64,000 nt of DNA from Erysipelothrix amsterdamensis (GCF_940143175.1 NZ_OW659496.1:1798001-1862000); one strand, 5' to 3'. Positions 18,898-26,155 are shown, counted from the first letter of the stretch. The notes: generated from the letters alone by a model not told the origin. Numbers and translations: made by a program.

Positions 18898-19347
18898 CTA
18901 ACTACAAAAATTACGTTGAATTATCCGAACTATAAGCCGATAGATTACTTCCGTCATAACAATCGCAATGGCAATTGTTACGGACAAGGTAAATGTTCGA
19001 ACAAGTAACTCAATGCCTAAGATATAATCTGCTCCAATAAATGCTTTCACTGTTTGATAGGCCATAATCCCTGGCACGAGCGTAAAAATTGCTGGAATAT
19101 TAAAAACAGTTGTTGGCATTTTTAAATACTTAGCAAATTGCATCGATAGCATCGAAACCGTTGCAGCACCAATAAAGATCGCTAATGTGGTATCAAACCC
19201 TTTTTGAATCAGACTCCAATTCACAATCCAACCCATCATACCTGTGATTCCACAACATAATAAAGCACGTTTCGGAACATCAATAATAATTCCAAAACCA
19301 AGTGCAGCGGCAAAAGCACTCACGAGTTGAATAACAACCGTCATCAT
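18898..19347 (-). CDS. ThrE-type threonine/serine exporter, C-terminal (DUF3815) subunit
   Basis: This 149-residue membrane protein has five hydrophobic segments and matches the C-terminal half of ThrE exporters (ThrE_2 domain), including the PKRALLCCGITGMMGW and PGIMAYQTVKAFIG stretches. In many Firmicutes ThrE is split in two genes, as here. It overlaps the N-terminal-subunit gene by 4 bp. The two together would export threonine, serine or a related amino acid across the membrane. Confidence 0.85.
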   Translation of the reverse strand: MMTVVIQLVSAFAAALGFGIIIDVPKRALLCCGITGMMGWIVNWSLIQKGFDTTLAIFIGAATVSMLSMQFAKYLKMPTTVFNIPAIFTLVPGIMAYQTVKAFIGADYILGIELLVRTFTLSVTIAIAIVMTEVIYRLIVRIIQRNFCS

Positions 19348-20111
19348 AATAACACCCCCGACATTACTTGAAGCGACGCCATAATTCCCGACCCTATCAT
19401 AATCGCAATAAATAATGCCTCAACCATAAATACGGTTCCCGAGATAGTATTTCCTACGAGAAAATCCCGAATCGAATTCATAATTGGAATTCCTGGAACC
19501 ATCAACATAATACTTCCAATAATAACCGTCTCAAAATCAACAATAAATCCTTTTCTCTGTAGACATATTGTCAAAATACCGATACTAAAAGAAGCAATAA
19601 ATTCCGCAATAAACTTAACGTTTAGCTTCTTGGAAGCATAATAATGAATTCCAAAGCCGATTGTACCCAGAAGCATTGTAATCGGGAAATCAAACAGAGA
19701 CCCTTCAAAAATCAACATCATAAACGCACTCACAAATGCGGCAGCAACATATTTCATCCATACAGGGTATTGCATAGCGTCACTATTTATCTCTCTAAGA
19801 CTTGAGTAGAGTTCATAAACATCAATTTGATTTGCACTAAAGAGCCGTGATAACTGATTTACATCTGCCAGCTTTGCTAAATTACTGCGACGCTTTTGGA
19901 TACGCTTCATCTTAATTTGTTCACCATCTGATGTCGTTACAAAAATACCAGTAGGTAGTACAAAACTAACACCAGCACCTTCGCCCTGCTTTGATTCTAG
20001 AATGCGGTTCATCGTATCTTCAACACGGTGCATTTCCGCACCGTTTTCCATCATAAGTTTACCCGCCAAAATACAAGCATCTAATAATATTTCATACTCG
20101 GTCTTTTCCAT
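19344..20111 (-). CDS. ThrE-type threonine/serine exporter, N-terminal (DUF1212) subunit
   Basis: This 255-residue protein has the cytosolic DUF1212 head with the GAEMHRVEDTMNRI motif (about residues 20-33), followed by five membrane segments. The start at 20111 is chosen because AAAGGA precedes it, and because a TATAAT lies at 20145-20150, so the upstream Met at 20186 would lie before the transcript. It is the first gene of a run exporter(N)-exporter(C)-TIM barrel-permease. Substrate is inferred from family only. Confidence 0.87.
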   Translation of the reverse strand: MEKTEYEILLDACILAGKLMMENGAEMHRVEDTMNRILESKQGEGAGVSFVLPTGIFVTTSDGEQIKMKRIQKRRSNLAKLADVNQLSRLFSANQIDVYELYSSLREINSDAMQYPVWMKYVAAAFVSAFMMLIFEGSLFDFPITMLLGTIGFGIHYYASKKLNVKFIAEFIASFSIGILTICLQRKGFIVDFETVIIGSIMLMVPGIPIMNSIRDFLVGNTISGTVFMVEALFIAIMIGSGIMASLQVMSGVLL

Positions 20112-20144
20112 TGAATTTCCTTTCATACTTCCTAAACTAACTTT

Positions 20145-20173
20145 ATTATACCTTAAACACCAACGGTATATCT
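20145..20173 (-). promoter_or_regulatory. Promoter of the ThrE-type exporter operon
   Basis: A perfect -10 TATAAT (complement of 20145-20150) lies 34 bp before the start codon. The -35 at 17-bp spacing (AGATAT) is poor. Confidence 0.5.
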
Positions 20174-20219
20174 CTAAATTCACCAATTAAATACAAGTGA
20201 GAAATAAATTACAAAACAC

Positions 20220-20252
20220 TACCTTGTATAAGAAGGTACTGTGTGATATATT
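20220..20252 (+). promoter_or_regulatory. padR promoter with overlapping palindromic operator
   Basis: -35 TTGTAT (20224-20229) and -10 TATATT (20247-20252) are 17 bp apart. A perfect inverted repeat TACCTT-N7-AAGGTA (20220-20238) covers the -35 and the start of the spacer; the outer bases ACAC and GTGT extend the symmetry loosely. PadR-family repressors bind such sites, so autoregulation of the padR operon is likely. The operator role is inference. Confidence 0.65.
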
Positions 20253-20271
20253 GTATTAACGAGGTGAGCTT

Positions 20272-20592
20272 ATGAATACTCAATTTAAAAAAGGTGTCTT
20301 AGAACTTTGTGTTCTATCTCTCCTATCTCAAAAAGAATATTATGGCTATGAATTAATCAGTAAAATTTCAGAAACCATCGAAATTACTGAGGGTACAATC
20401 TATCCACTTTTAAAACGACTTAAAGATGACGGTTATGTTTCCACAAAACTCGTGGAATCATCTCAAGGTCCATCACGAAAATATTATGAATTAACCGATC
20501 GCGGAAAAACTTATACAAAAGCGCGCATCGATGAATGGTACGTATTTACCGGCCATGTAAATGAATTATTGGGAGGAGAAAACCATGACTAA
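20272..20592 (+). CDS. PadR-family transcriptional regulator
   Basis: This 106-residue protein is a PadR winged helix: FKKGVLELCVLSLL at the start, the YGYELISKI recognition segment (about residue 24), GTIYPLLKRLKDDGYV (about 42-57) and the RKYYELTDRG wing. It is short and has no C-terminal effector extension, as in PadR subfamily 2. It is followed directly by DUF1700 and DUF4097 genes, a common envelope-stress-like trio. It probably represses its own operon through the palindrome at 20220-20238. Confidence 0.92.
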   Translation: MNTQFKKGVLELCVLSLLSQKEYYGYELISKISETIEITEGTIYPLLKRLKDDGYVSTKLVESSQGPSRKYYELTDRGKTYTKARIDEWYVFTGHVNELLGGENHD

Positions 20593-21130
20593 AAACGAAT
20601 ACCTATACATACTCAGAAAAAATCTACAGATTTTACCACAAAATGAAATTGACGATATTATTCAAGATGTTCATGAACACTTTGAATTTGGACTTGCTGA
20701 AGGTAAAGAAGCGGTAGATATTTCAAGAACACTCGGGGATCCAATCGAAATGGCTCGCCAATACACAGGCGGTAGAATATACGAAGAACCACACGATTAT
20801 GAAACTAAGAACGCTTCATCTATGTCTTTAACGACGATACTTCTAAAAATACTTATCGTAATAATTCTTATTGGGCCAGTATTAGCGGGTTATGCTACTC
20901 TATTTGCCCTCTTTATATCTGGTATAGTACTTACAATCTGTTCGATTCCCTTATTATTTGGAGGTGTGCTTCCTATGGTGACGATCCCAACATTTGGTCT
21001 TCTCGCTCTGACATCGCTTGGATTATTCCTTCTCGGTATCGGTATGACTTGGCTTACACTATACGGTTTCAGCGGTCTCAATTATTGTGTCAAAAATTTC
21101 TTTAAATCGAATTTAGGAGGAAGAGCATAG
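20585..21130 (+). CDS. DUF1700 (HAAS-domain) membrane protein
   Basis: This 181-residue protein has an N-terminal cytosolic helical HAAS domain (residues 1-62, with the LQILPQNEIDDIIQDVHEH segment) and then three to four membrane segments. The start at 20585 is chosen because GGAGGAG is 5 nt upstream; it overlaps the end of padR by 8 bp. Proteins of this kind are encoded beside PadR regulators and are thought to sense membrane state, but no activity is established. Confidence 0.85.
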   Translation: MTKNEYLYILRKNLQILPQNEIDDIIQDVHEHFEFGLAEGKEAVDISRTLGDPIEMARQYTGGRIYEEPHDYETKNASSMSLTTILLKILIVIILIGPVLAGYATLFALFISGIVLTICSIPLLFGGVLPMVTIPTFGLLALTSLGLFLLGIGMTWLTLYGFSGLNYCVKNFFKSNLGGRA

Positions 21131-21982
21131 ATGAAAAACATTCGAAAAATTTGGATACCCATTGTCCTCGTGATCAGCGGCTTATTATGTCTAAGCTTTG
21201 CCATTGGAATCCCTTTAAAAAACGTCTTAAACGACAGCACTTCCGGAACAAACCAAAGTAGTTTTAAAGAAGTTAAACACGTCTTCAACGAAGCGATCAA
21301 TGATATCAAAATTGAAACCGGACAAATTAATACTTTGACTATCAAATATGTCCAACAACCCGAATTTACGGTCAAAGGATTTGGAAACCTTGAGCAATAT
21401 CGTAGTGAGATAAACAACAAAACGCTTACAGTTGCGACAATCCCAAACACATGCACCTTTGGAAAATGTGATATTTCTAATTTTGATTCCCTTGAAATTG
21501 AGATTCCAGCTTCCTACAAAGGTAATATGTATATCGAGACCATTAAATCGAATATTCAACTAGAAGGTCTTGGTGACGATACCGTGCGTTCTTATACAAT
21601 TGATGGTATGAACACAAACATTACCGCAAACAAACTTATTGCTGATTTTGAAGTTGATAGTATGAATGCGAAATTAACGGTTAATGACGGTGCAGGCACC
21701 ATTAAACTAAATGGATTGAATACTTCTGCTTACGTTACATCAATTATTGGAAATTTAAAGATTGAATCCGACGCTATGGCTGCTTATACAGAATTCCCAC
21801 ATGGATCATCCGGATCTTATTCTGTCACAATGAATGGCATGAGTAATTCTTATTCTAACCCGCATGACAGTCAGAAACAAAGTACACTTGGAACCCTCCA
21901 ACATCATTTCAAACATGGAACAGATGGATTCGCAATCACCTATGAATCAAACGGACTAAGCAATACTCTGGTAGTAAAATAA
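21131..21982 (+). CDS. DUF4097-family beta-strand repeat protein, membrane-anchored
   Basis: The 283-residue protein has an N-terminal membrane anchor or signal (about residues 8-31), an extracytoplasmic linker and then the DUF4097 beta-helix-like region with short repeats around SMNAKLTVNDGAG and GLNTSAYV. The function is unknown; such proteins often accompany PadR and DUF1700 genes. Its stop codon is right at the left half of a terminator that is now split by an IS element, so its transcript no longer ends where it used to. Confidence 0.82.
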   Translation: MKNIRKIWIPIVLVISGLLCLSFAIGIPLKNVLNDSTSGTNQSSFKEVKHVFNEAINDIKIETGQINTLTIKYVQQPEFTVKGFGNLEQYRSEINNKTLTVATIPNTCTFGKCDISNFDSLEIEIPASYKGNMYIETIKSNIQLEGLGDDTVRSYTIDGMNTNITANKLIADFEVDSMNAKLTVNDGAGTIKLNGLNTSAYVTSIIGNLKIESDAMAAYTEFPHGSSGSYSVTMNGMSNSYSNPHDSQKQSTLGTLQHHFKHGTDGFAITYESNGLSNTLVVK

Positions 21983-22003
21983 AAAAAAGACCGGTTCATG
22001 AGA
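21983..22003. terminator. Left half of a bidirectional terminator split by the IS element
   Basis: An A run followed by AGACCGGTTC, loop bases ATGA and the target copy AGA. Its partner arm is at 23822-23840 beyond the IS. Joined, the two halves would form a 10-bp stem with one G-G mismatch and A/T runs on both sides, serving the DUF4097 gene and pflA, which converge on it. Confidence 0.85.
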
Positions 22004-22028
22004 TGATAAGCTCCCCTTAAAGTAGACA
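22004..22028 (+). repeat. Left terminal inverted repeat of the IS3-family element
   Basis: Twenty-five bases beginning TGATAAGCTCCCC and ending AGTAGACA. It matches the reverse complement of 23797-23821 at 19 positions. Confidence 0.88.
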
Positions 22029-22076
22029 CCCGAAATAAATAAAATCGGGCACTACAAAAAAGGAGGAGCTTTTTCT

Positions 22077-22781
22077 ATGGGGAGAAAGAATAAATATCCA
22101 GCCGAAATAAAAGAACAAGCAATTAATGAATATTTGAATGGCATAAAAGGTGCACCAGAAATAGCTGAAGAATTATCTATTGATTCTAGTACATTACGTA
22201 GTTGGGTGAAAAAGTATCAAACTTATGGTATTGAAGTTTTTTCAGATAAAGATCGAAACAAAAGTTATTCGAAAGAGCTCAAGGAATCCGCAATTAGGGA
22301 TTATCTTGAAGGCGCAGGTTCTCTTAAAGATATTAGTATTAAATATGGTATAAGTTCCCATGAGGTTTTGCGCGGATGGATAAAAAAGTATAATAGACTT
22401 GAAACTATAAAGGATTACGATCCTAAAGGAGAAGTCTATATGACAAAAGGTAGAAAAACAACAATTGAGGAGCGTCAGGAAATTGTCGCATATTGTATTG
22501 AACATGACTACGATTATAAGGGGACTGCTGAGCGCTATGAACTTTCTTATGCTCAGGTTTATCAGTGGGTGAAAAAGTATAACGAATTGGGAGATGATGG
22601 TCTTCTTGATAAACGTGGCAAGCGAAAACAAGAAGATCAACTTAGTAATGAAGAACGTTTAGAACGTAAAGTAAAACTACTTGAAAGACAACTCGAACTG
22701 AAAGAACGCGAGAACATTCTATTAAAAAAAGTGAAGGAAATCGAAAGGGGGCGATATTCTCCAAAGCAAAACAAGAAGTAA
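22077..22781 (+). CDS. IS3-family transposase OrfA with three helix-turn-helix repeats
   Basis: The 234-residue protein contains three similar helix-turn-helix units (about residues 5-50, 64-110 and 122-170), each with the pattern A-x(n)-Y-x(6)-W-V/I-K-K-Y, followed by a coiled-coil leucine-rich tail (RLERKVKLLERQLELKER). The HTH units bind the IS ends and the coiled coil mediates dimerisation. Usual OrfA proteins have one or two units. A GGAGGAG ribosome site precedes the ATG. Near its end lies a slippery run used to make the OrfAB fusion. Confidence 0.92.
   Translation: MGRKNKYPAEIKEQAINEYLNGIKGAPEIAEELSIDSSTLRSWVKKYQTYGIEVFSDKDRNKSYSKELKESAIRDYLEGAGSLKDISIKYGISSHEVLRGWIKKYNRLETIKDYDPKGEVYMTKGRKTTIEERQEIVAYCIEHDYDYKGTAERYELSYAQVYQWVKKYNELGDDGLLDKRGKRKQEDQLSNEERLERKVKLLERQLELKERENILLKKVKEIERGRYSPKQNKK
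22724..22730 (+). promoter_or_regulatory. Programmed -1 frameshift site of the IS (A AAA AAA heptamer)
   Basis: In the OrfA frame the codons are TTA AAA AAA GTG, so the heptamer A_AAA_AAA is in phase for a -1 slip. The -1 frame is open through this point to the OrfB DDE domain, and the fused junction (about 20 residues before the OrfB region) reads as normal IS3 OrfB N-terminal sequence. A purine-rich AAAGGGGG lies downstream of the slip site and is not in the usual upstream stimulating position. Confidence 0.75.
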
Positions 22782-22792
22782 AGTATCTCGCA

Positions 22793-23740
22793 GTGCAGGA
22801 ACTACATCATAAACATGGCTGGAGTATTCAGTGGATGTGTAAGGTACTTAAAATCGCAAGAAGTAGTTATTATAAATGGACGCATCGTGTTGAAACAAGC
22901 AATGAAATTGAAAATCATGAGCTTTGCAATCTCATTCTTGATTATGATGAACTATTTGGACATATCTTAGGCTATCGACGCATGACGGATTGGATCAATG
23001 AGTTGAATAGCGTTCAATATAACTCGAAGAGGATTCATAGACTCATGAAGATGCTAGGGGTGAAATCAGTGATTCGTCAAAAGTCTAAAAAATATTCACG
23101 AAGCACTCCTGAAATCACAGCTGAAAATATTTTAAATCGAAATTTCTTTGCCGCAAAACCGAATGAAAAATGGCTGACAGACGTCACAGAATTTAAGATT
23201 AAAGGTTCAAGTAAGAAACTATATCTCAGTGCGATTATTGATCTTTATGATTTAAGTGTTGTGGCGTATCAAATAAGTGATCGGAACAATAATCAACTTG
23301 TGTTTGATACTTATCATAAAGCTATCGCGAGATATCCAGAGGCAAAACCTTTATTTCACAGTGACCGCGGATTCCAATACACAAGTAGGGCATTTAGGAA
23401 ACAGCTAGAAGATCAAGGAGTGATGCAAAGTATGTCTAGAGTGGGACATTGTATTGATAATGGTCCTATGGAAGGATTTTGGGGAACAATCAAATCAGAA
23501 ATGTACTACCCTAATGAATTCAGTACAAGAAGCGAATTGAAGAAAGCAATTGAAGTGTATATTGATTTTTATAACAACAAGAGACTTCAGAAACGCTTCA
23601 AAAACAAAACACCAATGATGGTTCGAACTGAAGCGCTAGGAACAGAGACACCTGTAGTCTACGCGATTCCAACTAACAAGAAGATTGAAGCTTACTGGTC
23701 AAACATTAGAGAAAAACAAATGCAGTCACTTGTAGCATAA
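22793..23740 (+). CDS. IS3-family transposase OrfB (DDE catalytic domain)
   Basis: The 315-residue frame, beginning at a GTG, is the catalytic half. It has the HTH_21 segment (LHHKHGWSIQWMCKVL), then the RNase-H-like domain with the DDE triad in WLTDVTEF, LFHSDRGFQY and the E of GPMEGFWGTIKSE, spaced as in IS3 elements. The start codon shown is only formal: the frame is open upstream at least to the slippery site, so the active protein is probably the OrfAB fusion. Confidence 0.93.
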   Translation: MQELHHKHGWSIQWMCKVLKIARSSYYKWTHRVETSNEIENHELCNLILDYDELFGHILGYRRMTDWINELNSVQYNSKRIHRLMKMLGVKSVIRQKSKKYSRSTPEITAENILNRNFFAAKPNEKWLTDVTEFKIKGSSKKLYLSAIIDLYDLSVVAYQISDRNNNQLVFDTYHKAIARYPEAKPLFHSDRGFQYTSRAFRKQLEDQGVMQSMSRVGHCIDNGPMEGFWGTIKSEMYYPNEFSTRSELKKAIEVYIDFYNNKRLQKRFKNKTPMMVRTEALGTETPVVYAIPTNKKIEAYWSNIREKQMQSLVA

Positions 23741-23742
23741 AA

Positions 23743-23776
23743 AAGATGATTCATCATAAAGTGATAAATCATCTTG
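23743..23776 (+). terminator. Hairpin at the 3' end of the IS transposase gene
   Basis: AAGATGATT can pair with AATCATCTT around a 16-nt loop; the following stretch is T-rich but broken. It may end the transposase mRNA, now that the host terminator is split. Confidence 0.45.
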
Positions 23777-23796
23777 GATATTTTATTTATTTCACC

Positions 23797-23821
23797 TGTC
23801 TACTTGACAGGGAGCAGTTCA
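23797..23821 (-). repeat. Right terminal inverted repeat of the IS3-family element
   Basis: Read on the minus strand it starts TGAACTGCTCCC and ends AAGTAGACA, pairing with 22004-22028. The target-site copy AGA follows at 23822-23824. Confidence 0.88.
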
Positions 23822-23840
23822 AGAACGGGTCTTTTTTTTA
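23822..23840. terminator. Right half of the IS-split terminator
   Basis: AGA (target copy) then ACGGGTCT and a T run. On the uninterrupted sequence it pairs with 21987-21996. In its present form the pflA transcript meets the IS instead of a complete hairpin. Confidence 0.82.
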
Positions 23841-24584
23841 TTTTAAATCTTTGCGTAAAGTTTCAACTTTTTCTCGTAAATAAGTTTGTAAATCCGCACA
23901 TACATCGCGATTCATTGGTGGTACACCCTCTAGTGGATATTCCTTATCAATAAGTTCATACTTATTCACACCCATTGTATGGTATGGAAGTAACTCAATA
24001 CGCTCGATATTATTGAGCGGTGCAATGTATTCCGCAAGTTCATCCATATATTCATAGGTATCATGAAATCCCGGTACGATTACAACACGAATCCATGTCG
24101 CAACACCATGTTCTTGAGCTTTTTCTAGGAATTGATGTGTAACACGAATTGGAGCACTGGTCATTTCACGATATTTTTTTTCTTCTAATCCCTTAATATC
24201 GTAGAGAATTGTATCTGTAACACTTAGGATATCATCAAAAGTATCTGGACGACCAAAGCCAGAAGTATCCAAACACGTACTGATTCCTTCCGCTTTACAC
24301 GCTTTCATCGCTTCATATAAAAATTCGGGTTGATTTAACGGTTCACCACCACAGAACGTTACACCACCATCTTCACCAAAATAAGGTTTGAATCGGCGGA
24401 GTTTATCCATTAATTCATCAACAGTAATGGCATCTTCCGGATCAGTTTTCCACATATCAGGATTATGGCAAAATAAACAACGTAATGGGCATCCTGACAA
24501 GAATGCAATGGTACGAATTCCCGGTCCGTCCACCATCCCCATTGTTTCAAATTTACGAACATAACCGGTTCTTGAGTCTTTCAT
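23838..24584 (-). CDS. pflA: Pyruvate formate-lyase-activating enzyme (radical SAM)
   Basis: The 248-residue enzyme installs the glycyl radical on pyruvate formate-lyase. The 4Fe-4S motif CxxxCxxC is in GCPLRCLFCHNPD (about residues 28-40), and the SAM-binding GGEP segment (FCGGEPLNQPEF) is at about 79. The start at 24584 has AGGAG at 8-nt spacing; the GTG two codons earlier is less likely. The lyase gene pflB is not adjacent. A candidate CcpA site lies upstream, and a formate channel gene is 6 kb away, so anaerobic mixed-acid fermentation is expected. Confidence 0.95.
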   Translation of the reverse strand: MKDSRTGYVRKFETMGMVDGPGIRTIAFLSGCPLRCLFCHNPDMWKTDPEDAITVDELMDKLRRFKPYFGEDGGVTFCGGEPLNQPEFLYEAMKACKAEGISTCLDTSGFGRPDTFDDILSVTDTILYDIKGLEEKKYREMTSAPIRVTHQFLEKAQEHGVATWIRVVIVPGFHDTYEYMDELAEYIAPLNNIERIELLPYHTMGVNKYELIDKEYPLEGVPPMNRDVCADLQTYLREKVETLRKDLK

Positions 24585-24615
24585 GGTCACATCTCCTTTT
24601 TAGTAATACAAGTGT

Positions 24616-24644
24616 ATCATATATCTAAAAATGTACATGACTAA
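24616..24644 (-). promoter_or_regulatory. Candidate pflA promoter
   Basis: -10 TATGAT (24616-24621) with a weak -35 TTAGTC at 17-bp spacing (24639-24644), read on the minus strand. It is placed between the candidate cre and the gene. Confidence 0.45.
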
Positions 24645-24653
24645 GGCTCCTAT

Positions 24654-24667
24654 TGTAAGCGTTTACC
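24654..24667 (-). promoter_or_regulatory. Candidate catabolite-responsive element (cre) upstream of pflA
   Basis: On the minus strand GGTAAACGCTTACA matches the 14-bp CcpA consensus TGWNANCGNTNWCA at all fixed positions except the first. It lies about 70 bp before the pflA start and just upstream of the putative -35. CcpA control of pfl genes is known in lactic acid bacteria; its action here is inference. Confidence 0.6.
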
Positions 24668-24701
24668 GAAATAACAACGTTCACAAATTCACGTATTTCA
24701 C

Positions 24702-24736
24702 AAAAAAACGTTTGTAATTAGTATACAAACGTTTTG
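24702..24736 (-). terminator. Intrinsic terminator after murA
   Basis: On the minus strand a perfect 12-bp stem (AAAACGTTTGTA with TACAAACGTTTT) around a 7-nt loop is followed by T residues. Confidence 0.93.
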
Positions 24737-24761
24737 ATTTCACAAAGATTAAGATTTAAAT

Positions 24762-26030
24762 TTAGGCTTTATCCTCACGCCAAATAACGCCACCTAAAGA
24801 TGTAAGCTTATTATCAATATCGTCATAACCACGATCGATATGATAGATCTCACTAATCTCAGTTACGCCTTCTGCGATGAGTCCTGCAATAACAAGACAT
24901 GCTCCACAACGTAAATCCGTTGCTTCTACTTTAGATCCATATAATTTTGAAGGACCCTCTATCGAAGCCTGCGCAGGCATTAGTTGAATGCTAGCTCCCA
25001 TACGATTTAACTCATTACAATGTTTAAAACGTTCCGCATAAATCGTTTCTTTAACCGTAGAATGACCATGCGTTTGTGTAAGCAAGGCCGTAAGCGGTTG
25101 TTGGAGATCCGTTGCGAATCCAGGATAGGTTTGCGTCGTGATATCGATAGCTTCAAGCGGTTTTTCCGACTTGCGAATACGAGCATAGTCCACACCCACT
25201 TCAATATCAACGCCCATCTCAATTAATTTCGAGATCAAAGCATCTAAGTGTTGCGGAATGATATTCTCAATCGTCATATCATCTGCTGCTGCTGCTGCCA
25301 TAATAATATAAGTTCCTGCTTCAATGCGATCTGGAATCATTTCATGTGGCTTTCCAGTCAAACGTTCGACACCTTCAATGGTAATCACGTTTGTACCCGC
25401 ACCACGAATGTTCGCACCCATCTTATTCAAGAAGTTTGCGACATCAATAATTTCTGGTTCTTTCGCAGCATTTTCAATAATCGTTTTACCTTCAGCTAAA
25501 ACTGCTGCAAGCATAATATTGATTGTTGCTCCTACAGATTGAAAATCAAGATAGATTTTCGCACCAATAAGTCGCTCTGCCGAAATTTCATAAAAACCAT
25601 GTTTATACTCAATTGAAGCACCCAATGCTTCAAATCCTTTTAAGTGTAAATCAAAAGGTCGGGGTCCTAAATAACATCCTCCCGGCATTTGCATTTTCAC
25701 ATAACGATATTTTCCTAAAAGTGCACCCATAAAATAATAAGACGCACGTAATTTTGTAACTGCTTCATGATCTAAATCCACATTTTTCATACCTGTAGTA
25801 TCAATTTGGAAGTGATCAGGGGTTGGTGAGGATACATTTACATTAAGTTCTCTTAATAATACTGATAAAGATTCAACGTCCGAAATATTAGGAACGCCAT
25901 AAATATTAACTTCACTATCAGATGCGAGAATGGCTGCAGGAATCAATGCTACAGTAGCATTTTTTGCTCCACTAATTCTTACCTTGCCGTTTAATCGATG
26001 TCCACCTTCAATTTTTATAACTTTTGCCAT
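24762..26030 (-). CDS. murA: UDP-N-acetylglucosamine 1-carboxyvinyltransferase
   Basis: MurA makes the first committed peptidoglycan precursor by moving enolpyruvate from PEP to UDP-GlcNAc. The 422-residue protein has the catalytic cysteine at about residue 119 in MPGGCYLGPRPFDLH, so it should be sensitive to fosfomycin, which alkylates that Cys. The N-terminal GGHRLNGKVRISGAKNA segment binds substrate. Firmicutes often have two paralogues; only one is in this window. It is flanked by its own promoter region and a strong terminator, so it is probably monocistronic. Confidence 0.97.
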   Translation of the reverse strand: MAKVIKIEGGHRLNGKVRISGAKNATVALIPAAILASDSEVNIYGVPNISDVESLSVLLRELNVNVSSPTPDHFQIDTTGMKNVDLDHEAVTKLRASYYFMGALLGKYRYVKMQMPGGCYLGPRPFDLHLKGFEALGASIEYKHGFYEISAERLIGAKIYLDFQSVGATINIMLAAVLAEGKTIIENAAKEPEIIDVANFLNKMGANIRGAGTNVITIEGVERLTGKPHEMIPDRIEAGTYIIMAAAAADDMTIENIIPQHLDALISKLIEMGVDIEVGVDYARIRKSEKPLEAIDITTQTYPGFATDLQQPLTALLTQTHGHSTVKETIYAERFKHCNELNRMGASIQLMPAQASIEGPSKLYGSKVEATDLRCGACLVIAGLIAEGVTEISEIYHIDRGYDDIDNKLTSLGGVIWREDKA

Positions 26031-26056
26031 TCAAACAACTCCTTTTGTCCATTGAT

Positions 26057-26062
26057 ATTATA
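26057..26062 (-). promoter_or_regulatory. murA -10 element
   Basis: A perfect TATAAT on the minus strand 27 bp before the murA start. The -35 at 17-bp spacing (TATATT) is weak and lies in the foot of the structured element at 26079-26155. Confidence 0.45.
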
Positions 26063-26078
26063 ACCGATAATGAATAGA

Positions 26079-26155
26079 AAATATACCTATCCACCATCTC
26101 TCATTTGATATTCATAATCTTTGAATATCCCATTCGCAATGGTACATAGGTATTT
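26079..26155. other. Branched inverted-repeat element between opuC and murA
   Basis: Three nested stems can form on either strand: a foot pairing ACCTAT (26085-26090) with ATAGGT (26146-26151), extended by AAAT/ATTT with a small bulge; a perfect 8-bp hairpin GATATTCA/TGAATATC (26107-26129); and directly beside it CCATT/AATGG with a 3-nt loop (26130-26142). There is no T run, so it is not a standard terminator. It starts 14 nt after the stop of the opuC binding-protein gene and reaches the murA -35. I cannot match it to a known riboswitch. Confidence 0.45.

Larger units (their letters stand above)
22004..23821 (+). mobile_element. IS3-family insertion sequence, complete (1818 bp)
   Basis: The element is bounded by 25-bp imperfect inverted repeats at 22004-22028 and 23797-23821 (19 of 25 bases match, both starting TGA and sharing GCTCCC and AGTAGACA) and flanked by a 3-bp direct repeat AGA (22001-22003 and 23822-23824). 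It encodes OrfA and OrfB with the DDE transposase in the -1 frame. IS3 elements are more often 1.2-1.6 kb; the extra length is from an OrfA with three helix-turn-helix repeats. Both frames and both ends are intact, so it may be active. Nothing else in the window resembles it. Confidence 0.95.

Noticed and set aside
26079-26155. Branched element as a purine or other known three-way-junction riboswitch
   Set aside because: The conserved junction and loop bases of the purine and TPP classes are absent, and two of its hairpins sit side by side with no spacer.
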